64,000 nucleotides of DNA from Burkholderia sp. L27(2015) (GTDB taxonomy: Bacteria > Pseudomonadota > Gammaproteobacteria > Burkholderiales > Burkholderiaceae), in contig NZ_LMUX01000021.1 in assembly GCF_009765705.1 (NCBI RefSeq), positions 1,625,953 through 1,689,952 on the forward strand, read 5' to 3'. Positions 17,136 to 25,215 of this stretch are shown here, one piece after another. A program made the translations under genes and the position numbers. Below the pieces are notes generated by a model. That model worked only from the letters and a program-made list of their open reading frames with translations, was not told where the DNA came from and made no database searches. The number at the start of each line of letters is the position of its first letter. Position 1 is the stretch's first letter.

Positions 17136-18244
17136 AGCCGCGCGATCTGCCAGATATTGAACCGCTTGTGGCATCGCTGCTCGCGCGTGCGCCGACGATG
17201 AGCTTCATGCAGCTTTGCCAACTGCTTGAAATGCGCGCGACAGACAATGCCGGCTTCGGCACACGTGACACGCCCGAGCACGAGCCTGTTCGCTTCAGGC
17301 CTCAGCCGCGCGTGGGTTTTCCCGCAGGCGAAGTGGCGTCGGTGGAGTTTGATGACGGGTCGGGCGCATTCGGGGCCACCACCGCGCCGACCGTGCGTAC
17401 GACGTTCCTGGGACTGTATGGCGTTGATGCCGCGATGCCCTCGCACATGATCGACGACATCGTGCTGCGAGAGGAGGGGCACGAAGCGGTCGAGGCGTTT
17501 CTCGACCAGTTCAATCACCGTATCGTGACGCTGCTGTATCGCGCTTGGAAAAAATATCGCTATCCAATCGGCTTTCGCGCCGGGGGCACCGATGCGCATT
17601 CGCGCAATCTGCTGTGCCTCGCGGGTTTCGGTTGGGGCGAGAAGCCGATGCGCGCAGGACTGCCCGCTTCGCGTGTTCTCGCGCTGATGGGGCTGCTGAT
17701 CCAGCGTACGCGCACGCCCGAGGGACTCGCCGGTGTCGTCGCTCTGGCGGTTCCGGGCGTCGAGGTACGTGTTGACGAGTTCTACCCGACGCTCAGGCGT
17801 GCGGGAAAACCGCAGCCACTCGCGTCGACGGGCAGGGTCGATGGTACGCGGGAAAAAGGCAAGCGACACGGCCTCGGTGGTGGCTATGTGCTTGGAGCGC
17901 GTCTTGCGTATCGCAGCCGCGCTGCGCGTGTGACCTTGTGGCCGGCTAACGCCGAGCAGGCGCATGACCTGTTGCCCGGTGCTCGACTCCACGGTGAACT
18001 GATGGCATTTCTGCGGCTTTATGTCGGCACCAAGGCTGACGTGTTCCTGCGTATGGAAGTGTCATCCAAGCTCGCGCCCGCACCGCGGATCGGCTCAGCG
18101 TCTGCCGGTCCGGCGCCGCGCCTGTCGTGGACCACTGTTCTGCCCTCTGAGAGCGTACAGCTGATAACCATTCCACTGGGATGCTACGAGGTGTTTCCCA
18201 CCCTCGCGCCCAATCCGTATCTTGATCCCGCACTTACATCCTGA
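17099..18244 (+). CDS. tssG: Type VI secretion baseplate protein TssG
   Basis: 381 residues, close to the family norm. Typical segments are MSFMQLCQLLE near residue 35, VRFRPQPRVGFPAGEVASVE, TTFLGLYGVDAAMPSHMID and FLDQFNHRIVTLLYRAWKKY, then a C-terminal domain ending YLDPALTS. TssG forms the baseplate wedge core with two TssF copies, so with tssF broken it has no partner from this locus. ATG at 17099 lies inside the end of tssF (37-bp overlap), a normal arrangement for these two genes. Confidence 0.92.
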   Translation: MAAQQSVALPAMKPRDLPDIEPLVASLLARAPTMSFMQLCQLLEMRATDNAGFGTRDTPEHEPVRFRPQPRVGFPAGEVASVEFDDGSGAFGATTAPTVRTTFLGLYGVDAAMPSHMIDDIVLREEGHEAVEAFLDQFNHRIVTLLYRAWKKYRYPIGFRAGGTDAHSRNLLCLAGFGWGEKPMRAGLPASRVLALMGLLIQRTRTPEGLAGVVALAVPGVEVRVDEFYPTLRRAGKPQPLASTGRVDGTREKGKRHGLGGGYVLGARLAYRSRAARVTLWPANAEQAHDLLPGARLHGELMAFLRLYVGTKADVFLRMEVSSKLAPAPRIGSASAGPAPRLSWTTVLPSESVQLITIPLGCYEVFPTLAPNPYLDPALTS

Positions 18245-18257
18245 ATCCCGAGTTCCC

Positions 18258-18767
18258 ATGTCCCGATCTTCAGTTTTTATCGCGCTCGCATCCAGTCTGC
18301 TGCTGTCTGGTTGCGGCGCTTGGCAGGCCGCATCCGATACGACTTCGAGCGCGTATCACGCGGTGCTCTTCAAACAGGTCAAGGTGCTGGACGTCGAGCT
18401 GACAGCGCGCGGGTCGATTAATCCGGATGAGACGAACCAGCCTTGTTCGGTTTCGGTGAGCGTGTATCAGCTCAAGGACCGAAAGCTCTTTGATGCAGCG
18501 TCCTACGACGACCTGTTGAAGAACGACAAAACCGTGCTCGCGCAGGACTTGCAGGCGAACGTCGCTAAGGTGGTCGATCCGGGGGCGTCCGCGAGCCTTT
18601 CGCAGCCGATGCGGCCCGACACGAAATACGTGGCGATCGTCGCGTTTTATCGTGATCCAAATTCAGACCACGCTTGGCGTCGTGTGATTCCTAAGAAGAA
18701 GCTTTCCGCGAATGCTCCGCTGAAGGTTGAACTGATCAGTCGGGAGCTGGTTGCGGCTACTGAATGA
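18258..18767 (+). CDS. tssJ: Type VI secretion outer-membrane lipoprotein TssJ
   Basis: 169 residues. The lipobox LLSGC places the lipidated cysteine at residue 19. The mature domain follows the transthyretin-like TssJ pattern: NQPCSVSVSVYQLKDRKLFD, then YDDLLKNDKTVLAQDL, PDTKYVAIVAFYRDP and a final beta-strand in LKVELISRELVAATE. TssJ anchors TssM to the outer membrane; TssM is not encoded here. It starts 13 bases after tssG. Its last 87 bp recur in degenerate form at 19477-19564. Confidence 0.92.
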   Translation: MSRSSVFIALASSLLLSGCGAWQAASDTTSSAYHAVLFKQVKVLDVELTARGSINPDETNQPCSVSVSVYQLKDRKLFDAASYDDLLKNDKTVLAQDLQANVAKVVDPGASASLSQPMRPDTKYVAIVAFYRDPNSDHAWRRVIPKKKLSANAPLKVELISRELVAATE

Positions 18768-18902
18768 GAATGAGCTCCGTGGTGGACGATCGAGGGGACG
18801 GTTCAGGCGAAAGATCGATCAAGCGTACCGTCCCTCGCGCTGCTCTGGACGTGACGAATTGAATGTCGCCAGTGAAAAATATATTTGAAAGGTAATCCAA
18901 TT

Positions 18903-19439
18903 ATGAACAAAAATGAAGTGCGAGAGAAGGTAACGAAGATGCTTTCCGCTGGTGAAAAGAAGCAGGACGTCTTTGCCGGTTTATCTGGGAAGGGCGTCAA
19001 GGATCGCGTTCTCGCCTATTTGATCGCATCGCATGTCGATCTGCGACGCTGCGCGCAAAACAGGATATATCGTAGAATCGCAATCGCTCTTGCCTACTTC
19101 CACGTAGTGGGCGCGGTTGACGGCGGCCATATCGTGGCTGAGAGGTCGCTACCAATAGGACTGGTATTTGGAGCAATTTCGCTCTTGTTCGCCGCACTGT
19201 TCGTGTGGGGATTCTCGAAGAACAAAGCTGGCGTGTACAACGTGTATCTCATACTCGCACTGATCCAATTTCCGCTTCGATTCCTGGGCCTTTCAGAGAA
19301 TCCCCTTACGATCTCAGCGATCATCGCGATAGGCATGGCGATGATCACGTATGTGTGGTTTGTCCGCCAGCGGTTGTTCCCCGACCTTGGCTTTATAGGC
19401 GCCAGGAAGGTCGACGGCCGGTACGTATTCTCAGACTGA
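18903..19439 (+). CDS. Hypothetical membrane protein flanked by tssJ and a tssJ remnant
   Basis: 178 residues with no family I recognise. Residues 1-50 are charged and helical (NEVREKVTKMLSAGEKKQDV, then DRVLAYLIASHVDLRRC). There follow about four hydrophobic helices: roughly 60-75, 88-105, 112-130 and 138-155. It ends FIGARKVDGRYVFSD. ATG at 18903 follows GAAAGGT. It lies between tssJ and a partial second copy of the tssJ end, so it may have been inserted by a recombination that duplicated that segment. An immunity or accessory membrane protein for the lost effector genes is possible; nothing in the sequence proves it. Confidence 0.7.
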   Translation: MNKNEVREKVTKMLSAGEKKQDVFAGLSGKGVKDRVLAYLIASHVDLRRCAQNRIYRRIAIALAYFHVVGAVDGGHIVAERSLPIGLVFGAISLLFAALFVWGFSKNKAGVYNVYLILALIQFPLRFLGLSENPLTISAIIAIGMAMITYVWFVRQRLFPDLGFIGARKVDGRYVFSD

Positions 19440-19476
19440 TCAACGTCAACTCGCGGTCGTCGAAAGAACGTCAGGA

Positions 19477-19551
19477 CGTAAAAAGCTTTCTGCGGACACT
19501 CCGCCGAAGGTTGAACTGACCAGTCGGGAACTGGTTGCGGCCGCTGACTGA
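19477..19551 (+). pseudogene. Degenerate fragment of a second tssJ (C-terminal codons)
   Basis: Read in frame this gives KKLSADTPPKVELTSRELVA then AAD and a stop, against KKLSANAPLKVELISRELVA then ATE in tssJ. The DNA match extends past the stop (to GAGCTC/GTGG, about 19564). I count 14 differences in 87 aligned columns, or about 84% identity. No upstream tssJ sequence is present. Substitutions fall mostly at third positions, which suggests a paralogue that was once coding rather than a recent copy. Confidence 0.8.
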
Positions 19552-19605
19552 GAGTAAGCTCGTGGCGCTGACAATTCTTTTTATCAATGATCTTGGGGGA
19601 AGCGG

Positions 19606-20133
19606 GTGATCGATAATGTGAACGTGCGCCGCGTCGGCGCAGACGAAGCGGCGGCTTGCCTGGAGGCACTTGCCGATGTACTCATTGACTGCGTCGAAGG
19701 CGGAGCCTCAGTGAGTTTCATGTTGCCGATAGCACGTGATAAAGCTTTGGCGTTCTGGCGCAAGGTCGCGGATGGTGTGGCACGCGGCGAGCGTGTACTC
19801 CTCGTCGCGGAGGACGGAGGCGGGCAACTGGTTGGTACTGTGCAGCTCATTACCGCACAGCCGGAGAACCAGCCGCATCGCGCAGATGTCGCGAAGATGC
19901 TCGTACACCGTAAGGCTCGACGCTGCGGAATCGCTCAGCGTCTAATGGTAGCAATCGAGCACGCTGCGCTGGAGGAAGGCAAGAGTGTGCTTGTGCTTGA
20001 TACGGTGACCGGCGGTGATGCCGAACGACTCTATGAACGGGCAGGCTGGCAGCGCGTCGGAGTGGTGCCAAAATATGCGCTGATGCCTGACGGCGAGTTC
20101 TGCGGGACAACTTTCTACTGCAAGCAACTCTGA
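19606..20133 (+). CDS. GNAT-family N-acetyltransferase
   Basis: 175 residues. GNAT motif A is clear: HRADVAKMLVHRKARRCGIA then QRLMVAIEH, the R/Q-x-x-G-x-G/A acetyl-CoA loop being RRCGIA. Motif B follows with LDTVTGGDAERLYERAGWQR. The pattern is that of small-molecule or antibiotic-resistance-like acetyltransferases; the substrate is unknown. The start is GTG at 19606, with GGGGA at 19596-19600 as ribosome site. It lies immediately right of the T6SS remnants and appears monocistronic. Confidence 0.88.
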   Translation: MIDNVNVRRVGADEAAACLEALADVLIDCVEGGASVSFMLPIARDKALAFWRKVADGVARGERVLLVAEDGGGQLVGTVQLITAQPENQPHRADVAKMLVHRKARRCGIAQRLMVAIEHAALEEGKSVLVLDTVTGGDAERLYERAGWQRVGVVPKYALMPDGEFCGTTFYCKQL

Positions 20134-20172
20134 TTGATATGGCGGACCCGAACGGCTACTGGCGTCGGCTCT

Positions 20173-20601
20173 TCAAACGCCCGCTTGATCTTGATGCAAG
20201 AGCCTTCCCGCATCAACTTTGCTCATTCCATCCAAAATCGGGCAACATGGCCGATCATCGCCGGAGCAACGCTGAGCTAGCTCGACGAGCGTGTCACGCA
20301 TTTCGGCCAGCTCTGCGATCTTGTGATTGAGGTCATCGATGTGTTCCACCGCGATCGCTTTGACCTCGGCGCTCGTGCGATGCTGGTTTTGCCATAGACC
20401 AAGCAAGCGCCGAATGTGCTCGATTGAGAACCCCAGGCTGCGCCCTTGTCGTATGAAACGCAGCACATGGACGTCATCTTCACTGTAGATTCGATATCCG
20501 GAGCCGGTGCGCCCAGCAGTTTGCATCAGATCTATGCTTTCATAATAGCGAATCATCTTGGCGGAGACGCCGGAAGAATTGGCAGCTTGTCCTATATTCA
20601 T
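20173..20601 (-). CDS. cueR: Copper-responsive MerR-family regulator CueR
   Basis: 142 residues. The N-terminal MerR helix-turn-helix reads MNIGQAANSSGVSAKMIRYY, with YRIYSEDDVHVLRFIRQGRS in the wing. A dimerisation helix spans about 80-110 and the metal loop is RCSGDDRPCCPILDGM, the Cys-x7-Cys arrangement of CueR-type monovalent-metal sensors. It would bind Cu(I) or Ag(I) and activate a promoter with a 19-bp spacer; such a promoter lies at 20779-20809 before the copper-efflux genes. ATG at 20601 is chosen to match the family start. Confidence 0.9.
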   Translation of the reverse strand: MNIGQAANSSGVSAKMIRYYESIDLMQTAGRTGSGYRIYSEDDVHVLRFIRQGRSLGFSIEHIRRLLGLWQNQHRTSAEVKAIAVEHIDDLNHKIAELAEMRDTLVELAQRCSGDDRPCCPILDGMSKVDAGRLLHQDQAGV

Positions 20602-20778
20602 GCAACACCTTGGATAGGTTGGATTAGATCGCAACGTGTATTCGAACGCTGATCGCGCGGTGTTACCCCCCACGACTCAGCGTCATCGCGCATTCAATGA
20701 TCCAACTGTAAAGCTTCCAGTTGTTGGAAGGTCAAGGCGTTATTTTTTGATTTCTCGATATTTTTTTGATTTCGCCTC

Positions 20779-20809
20779 TTGACATTGCCATCGTGGGAAT
20801 GGCTACACT
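20779..20809 (+). promoter_or_regulatory. CueR-type promoter/operator of the copper operon
   Basis: The -35 box TTGACA (20779-20784) and the -10 box TACACT (20804-20809) are 19 bp apart, the over-long spacing used by MerR-family activators. The spacer holds the inverted repeat GCCAT (20787-20791) and ATGGC (20799-20803) around a 7-bp centre. The dyad is weaker than a classical CueR box (CCTTCC-N7-GGAAGG), but spacing, placement and the adjacent cueR gene agree. Confidence 0.75.
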
Positions 20810-20852
20810 TCGTTCCATTGTCCTGATACTCAACCAAGCAAGCTGAACAGAA

Positions 20853-21245
20853 ATGATGCGCCGCCAAGCTAACCGTGCGATTACCGCTGTAATGGTAATC
20901 ATTGCTCTGATCTTCAGTCAGATGTGGATCTCGGCATACGCTTGCGCAACGGTGCAGCAACCGGTTTCTGCTAGCCCAATTATTTCTACCGTGCTGGCGA
21001 ACCCTCATAGCGATATGAGCGATCACCATGAGAGTGCGATTTGCAATGCGCACTGTGATAACACGGCACAGCCGACTCACGCCGACCAGCCCAGTCCGCC
21101 GCCACTCTTATTGTTGCCCGTAATCTGGGGCCACTCCGCAATCCTGGTGTTCGCGAATCAACCGCAAACGCCCATTCGCCTTGAGCCGATTTTGATCTCG
21201 GCGCCTCCACCTGCCCGCATTCTGTTCCAAGTCTTCCGCATTTGA
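20853..21245 (+). CDS. Small membrane-anchored or exported His/Cys-rich protein of the copper operon
   Basis: 130 residues. Residues about 8-30 form a signal or membrane helix (ITAVMVIIALIFSQMWISAY). A probable metal-binding cluster follows at 53-70: HSDMSDHHESAICNAHCD. A proline-rich stretch and a second hydrophobic segment (PPLLLLPVIWGHSAILVFA) come next. It is the first gene after the CueR-type promoter. No named family is recognised; periplasmic copper handling is inferred from composition and place. Tandem ATGs at 20853 and 20856 leave the exact start open. Confidence 0.7.
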   Translation: MMRRQANRAITAVMVIIALIFSQMWISAYACATVQQPVSASPIISTVLANPHSDMSDHHESAICNAHCDNTAQPTHADQPSPPPLLLLPVIWGHSAILVFANQPQTPIRLEPILISAPPPARILFQVFRI

Positions 21246-21431
21246 TCCAATCCCTATGACGGTTGTCGTGCTTTGCGCAAGCTAGCACGCGACAGCGCTC
21301 ATCCGTATTGCAATTTCCGTTCCGAACGCCTTACCTGCGCGATCCAGCATGCGTTGCTAGAGCAACCATCTTGAGCCGCGTGGCATCAACTTGGCACTCA
21401 ACTTACATTTTTCTGAATTTAGGAAACGATC

Positions 21432-21731
21432 ATGAAAACGACTACTTTATTGAATCGAGCTCTCTTTGCCACCGCACTCATCGCGGTGTCCACCGTGGCA
21501 TTTGCTAATGGCGGCGGCAGTGGTCCTCGCGGCGCACACAATGCCCCCTATCCGTATGCAGACTCGCGCTCGAACCTACCTAGTGCACAAGTGGTTTCGA
21601 TCAAGCCAGCCATTGCGCAAGCGGGAGCACAAATGCAACAGAAGACGCATGCCGAGGTGCACCAGGAACTGCTTGATGCAGAAAAGAGCGGTGAGTTTGC
21701 GCGCATAAAAGTGGCTTACAAAGGCCATTGA
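21432..21731 (+). CDS. Small secreted DUF4148-like protein
   Basis: 99 residues. A Sec signal peptide covers 1-25 (LLNRALFATALIAVSTVAFA). The mature part has the C-terminal AEVHQELLDAEKSGEFARIK, the pattern of DUF4148 proteins, which are abundant small periplasmic proteins of Burkholderiaceae with unknown function and often lie near metal or stress genes. ATG at 21432 follows AGGAAACG. It is in the copper operon, 186 bases after the preceding gene. Confidence 0.8.
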   Translation: MKTTTLLNRALFATALIAVSTVAFANGGGSGPRGAHNAPYPYADSRSNLPSAQVVSIKPAIAQAGAQMQQKTHAEVHQELLDAEKSGEFARIKVAYKGH

Positions 21732-21812
21732 TCAATCATCGCCGTTCGCGCCGAGATACAGCGGGCGGTGATGCAGATACCAAACCATTGTGATTACGCT
21801 ATACTTTTCGCG

Positions 21813-22178
21813 ATGAAGATTCTCCGGACACTCCTCGTTTTGCTGCTGTGCGCTGTGCTGCCCCTCAGTGGGCTGGCAGCTAGTGGCTTGACCGGGCAGT
21901 GTCCGATGATGCAGGCGGCCATGGTTAGCGATGACGGATCGGCGATGTCTGCCAACATGACCGACTGCGACGACATGAAATCGACCTCTGTCGGCAAAAT
22001 CAAAGGTTCTCTATGCAAGGCGACGGCCCAATGCCAGATGGGTAGCCTGTATCACCCGGTTGCCGTCCCGGTGGCGCATCGCCCGACCGGATTATTCAGT
22101 CCCATTATTTTCCACTACACGCAGTCGCTGATCGTCCATACCCCGGACGGACTCTGGCGACCGCCGCGCACGCTCTAA
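21813..22178 (+). CDS. Small exported Met/Cys-rich protein of the copper operon
   Basis: 121 residues. The signal peptide spans about 1-23 (MKILRTLLVLLLCAVLPLSG). The mature N-terminal half is rich in Met and Cys: QCPMMQAAM, then SANMTDCDDM, then CKATAQCQMGS, a composition typical of Cu(I)/Ag(I) handling. The rest is a short hydrophobic and aromatic tail ending LWRPPRTL. No family is recognised. ATG at 21813 is preferred to ATG at 21768 because the signal peptide begins there. It directly precedes cusC. Confidence 0.72.
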   Translation: MKILRTLLVLLLCAVLPLSGLAASGLTGQCPMMQAAMVSDDGSAMSANMTDCDDMKSTSVGKIKGSLCKATAQCQMGSLYHPVAVPVAHRPTGLFSPIIFHYTQSLIVHTPDGLWRPPRTL

Positions 22179-22268
22179 CTCCGTTTCTCTGGTACGCCGC
22201 ATTCACGCGGTGATGTCGTCCTGCTTCAGGACGTGGGTCCTTATGGGACTCGACCATTCGGGGTACAC

Positions 22269-23666
22269 ATGCATTTCCCACACTTTACGTCGGTCTACCG
22301 ACGTGGGCCGCTGCATTGCCTGGCCATAGCGGCGCTCTTGATGTTCGCCGGTAGCGCGGCGCAAGCTCAAGCTCAAGCTCAAGCTCAAGCTCAAGACACA
22401 GGCTTGACACTCGACGCGGCGCTGCAAATAGCGACCGGTCGCTCTTCCTTGATTCAGGCAGCGCAAGCCTCGGTTCGCGGTAGTTCCGATGTAGTTATCA
22501 AAGCTGGACAACTGCCCAATCCGACCTTGAATCTGAGCGTCCAGGATCTGCCTATCAGTGGACACCAGGCTTTCACCATTGGGCAAGATAACTTCACGAT
22601 GCGCGGCATCGGCATCCAGCAGGAATGGGTGTCCACGGAAAAACGCCGATTGCAAACCGCGCTGGCGAATCGTGCGGTAGACCGCGATAAATCGACTTAC
22701 CTCGAAAGAGTCGCCGATGTCCGTCAGCAAACGGCCATGGCGTGGCTCAACGCCGTCTATGCAAAAAAGGCCGTCGCCTTGGATGCAGCACTCGTAGACC
22801 ATCTGGGCCAGGAATTGACCACAAGACAGGCGTCGTATCGCGGTGCAAACGGTACCGCAGTGGATGTCGCTCAGGCCAACCTGACGCTGGGCAATGCACG
22901 TGATGAGCTGATTGATGCGCAGCAAAACGAGAAGACGGCGTTGATTGCTTTGTCACGTTGGACGGCCGGCAACGTGTTGGAGGTCGCCGGCGACCCACCG
23001 GAATTGGTGTCGCATGTGTCCGACTTAAGCGCCGCGCAACTCGCTCAAGTGCAGCCTGCATTGATCGAAGCCCATTCCGCCATCTCGCTGGCCGATGCCG
23101 ACACCGACGTCGCGCGCAGCAATCGAAATCCGAATTGGACCTGGGGGCTGACCTATTTCAAGACCGGCGGAAATTTTCCGAGCTACGTGTCGCTCGGCGT
23201 TTCGATTCCCTTGCCGATCAACCGTAGCAACGTCGAAGATCGCGACGTCGCCCAAAAAGGGGAGATGGGTACGCAAGCACGACTCACTTATGAAGACACC
23301 GAGCGACAGGTTCTCGCCGATATCCAAAGTTTGACCGCAAAGCTCGCTAGTGGTCGAGAGCGACTAGTCAATCTGAAGCAAACCGTTCTGCCCGCTGCGG
23401 CACAGAAAGTGGAGCTAGCCAATGCCGCCTATCGGTCCGGTACCGGCACGCTGGCCGATGCATTGGATGCCAGGCACGTGCAACTCGAAACGGACCTTCA
23501 GGTGTTGAACTTGGAGCGGGAGGTTTCGCTGACCTGGGCGCAATTGGAATATCAGGTTGTGCCGCCCGATCTGGGCGCGATCAATGACGAAGAAAAACGT
23601 GACGAAGCAAAACATGACGGAGCGGCACATGACGGAGCGGCACATGACGGAGCGGCACATGACTAA
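22269..23666 (+). CDS. Copper/silver efflux outer-membrane factor CusC-like (TolC family)
   Basis: 465 residues. The signal peptide ends in an Ala-Gln repeat (residues about 32-43) encoded by a CAAGCT hexamer repeat. Two TolC-type repeats follow: LTLDAALQIATGRSSLIQAA, ANLTLGNARDELIDAQQNEK and, in the second half, VELANAAYRSGTGTLADALD. There is no lipobox, unlike E. coli CusC. The C-terminal tail [19 protein letters not shown] is a tandem His/Asp repeat that could bind metal. ATG at 22269 is preferred to an upstream GTG at 22233. The protein should form the outer-membrane duct for CusBA. Its last 8 codons or so overlap possible cusB starts. Confidence 0.9.
   Translation: MHFPHFTSVYRRGPLHCLAIAALLMFAGSAAQAQAQAQAQAQDTGLTLDAALQIATGRSSLIQAAQASVRGSSDVVIKAGQLPNPTLNLSVQDLPISGHQAFTIGQDNFTMRGIGIQQEWVSTEKRRLQTALANRAVDRDKSTYLERVADVRQQTAMAWLNAVYAKKAVALDAALVDHLGQELTTRQASYRGANGTAVDVAQANLTLGNARDELIDAQQNEKTALIALSRWTAGNVLEVAGDPPELVSHVSDLSAAQLAQVQPALIEAHSAISLADADTDVARSNRNPNWTWGLTYFKTGGNFPSYVSLGVSIPLPINRSNVEDRDVAQKGEMGTQARLTYEDTERQVLADIQSLTAKLASGRERLVNLKQTVLPAAAQKVELANAAYRSGTGTLADALDARHVQLETDLQVLNLEREVSLTWAQLEYQVVPPDLGAINDEEKRDEAKHDGAAHDGAAHDGAAHD
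22362..22395 (+). repeat. CAAGCT hexamer tandem repeat in the cusC signal-peptide region
   Basis: Five perfect CAAGCT units (22362-22391) plus CAAG. Read in cusC they give alternating Ala-Gln around the expected signal-peptidase site. The six-base unit keeps the frame, so copy-number change would alter length only. Confidence 0.9.
23613..23663 (+). repeat. 15-bp tandem repeat spanning the cusC end and cusB start region
   Basis: Three perfect copies of CATGACGGAGCGGCA (23613-23627, 23628-23642, 23643-23657) and a partial CATGAC. In the cusC frame each unit encodes a His-Asp-Gly-Ala-Ala block. In the cusB frame each encodes Met-Thr-Glu-Arg-His. Every unit carries GGAG six bases before the next ATG, so each is a ribosome site plus start codon for cusB (ATG at 23614, 23629, 23644, 23659). 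Confidence 0.9.
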
Positions 23667-25215
23667 ACCTTCTCTTCCCAGCACGTTGCTCGCGCTGCTG
23701 GTCGGCGCAATGTTTGCCGGCGCGGGCTATTTCGTTGGCATTAACCGCTCCTCTGCATCGGTTTCGGGCGCACCCATGACATCCGCATCCAGTGATGGCG
23801 CCACACCTGAGAGCGGTAAAAAAGTACTGTATTGGCACGACCCGATGGTCCCGCAGCAGCATTTCGACAAACCGGGGAAATCCCCCTTTATGAATATGCA
23901 ACTCATGCCGGTCTATGCCGACGAGAGCGGCTCGGACGGCATCAAGATCGATAGCGGACTGCAACAGAATCTGGGCATACGCTATGCCAACGTGCGCCGC
24001 CAAGACACGCCTGTCGCATTCAATGCCATCGGCACCACCCAGTTTGATGAATCGATGGCTGACGTGATTCAGGCCCGCACGACCGGCTATATCGACCGTT
24101 TGTACGCCAATGCACCCATGCAACGGGTTGCGAAAGGCGCACCGGTCGCGTCGATCTTTGTGCCGGACTGGCTGGCGCCCCAAGAGGAATACCTGGCACT
24201 GAAGAAGGGCGACATGGACGACGGTCTGCTCGAAGCGGCTCGCGCTCGCATGCGTGCGATGTCGATACCGGAAGGTGTGATCGCCAGCCTGGACCGAACC
24301 GACAAGGTGCAAACCCACGTCACATTGTCTGCGCCAGACGCCGGTGTGCTCACCGAACTCAATGTGCGTGAGGGCGCCATGGTCGCGCCGGGTCAGACCT
24401 TAGCCAAGGTCGCTGGCCTCTCAAAGTTGTGGCTGATCGTGGAAATTCCGGAATCGCTTGCCTTGCAGGTACAGCCCGGTTTCGCGGTCGATGCGACCTT
24501 TGCGGGCGACGCGTCTCAACACTTCTCCGGCCATATCCGGGAAATTCTGCCGGGGATCAGCACCGATAGTCGAACCTTGCAGGCTCGCTTGGAAATCGAC
24601 AATGCCGGACTGAAACTCACGCCCGGTATGTTGATGCGTGTCCAAATCAGCGGGGCGAAGTCTGTGTCACGCCTGCTGGTGCCGTCTGAAGCGGTGATTA
24701 CCACCGGTAAGCGCTCCATCGTTATCGTCAAAAACAGCGATGGGCGTTTGCAACCGGCGATAGTCACGGTCGGCAACGACACGGGCGAAAACACCGAGGT
24801 GACGAGCGGACTAACGGAAGGCCAGCAAGTCGTTGCGTCCGGTCAGTTCCTGATCGACTCCGAGGCGAGCTTGCAGTCCGTGTTGCCGAAACTCGAAGGA
24901 AGCGTGGCGCTTGGCGCGGCAGCGGTTGCGCCAGTGTCTGCCTCGGCATCTGTCCAGGCATCGGCTTCCGAGCCCGGTGTTGCACCAACCTATGAAACGA
25001 CCGGCAAGGTCGAAAAGATCACGACCGGTGACATCACGTTCTCACATCAGCCAGTGCCGGCACTCGGATGGGGCGCGATGACCATGACATTCGGCAAGGC
25101 ATCTCCCACGGCCTTTCCGGACATCACAGTTGGTGAGGCCGTGCATTTCGTTTTCAAGACGTCGGACGACGGATACCAGTTAACCAAGGTCGAACCGGCC
25201 GGAGGTGCGAAATGA
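23659..25215 (+). CDS. Copper/silver efflux periplasmic adaptor CusB-like with fused C-terminal CusF domain
   Basis: 518 residues from ATG at 23659; in-frame ATGs at 23644, 23629 and 23614 are equally credible because each has GGAG upstream. A membrane anchor or signal covers about 8-28 ([19 protein letters not shown]). A heavy-metal-binding motif follows ([12 protein letters not shown], ending [13 protein letters not shown]), then the barrel-sandwich and beta-barrel domains (ITLSAP-like [33 protein letters not shown]). Residues about 440-518 are a CusF-like domain ([20 protein letters not shown] then TMTF). CusB delivers Cu(I) to CusA; the fused CusF domain suggests a built-in chaperone. ATGA overlap with cusA. 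Confidence 0.9.
   Translation: MTKPSLPSTLLALLVGAMFAGAGYFVGINRSSASVSGAPMTSASSDGATPESGKKVLYWHDPMVPQQHFDKPGKSPFMNMQLMPVYADESGSDGIKIDSGLQQNLGIRYANVRRQDTPVAFNAIGTTQFDESMADVIQARTTGYIDRLYANAPMQRVAKGAPVASIFVPDWLAPQEEYLALKKGDMDDGLLEAARARMRAMSIPEGVIASLDRTDKVQTHVTLSAPDAGVLTELNVREGAMVAPGQTLAKVAGLSKLWLIVEIPESLALQVQPGFAVDATFAGDASQHFSGHIREILPGISTDSRTLQARLEIDNAGLKLTPGMLMRVQISGAKSVSRLLVPSEAVITTGKRSIVIVKNSDGRLQPAIVTVGNDTGENTEVTSGLTEGQQVVASGQFLIDSEASLQSVLPKLEGSVALGAAAVAPVSASASVQASASEPGVAPTYETTGKVEKITTGDITFSHQPVPALGWGAMTMTFGKASPTAFPDITVGEAVHFVFKTSDDGYQLTKVEPAGGAK

Noticed and set aside
22362..22395. CRISPR-like or phase-variable array
   Set aside because: A 6-bp unit without spacers inside a coding region; it cannot shift the frame.
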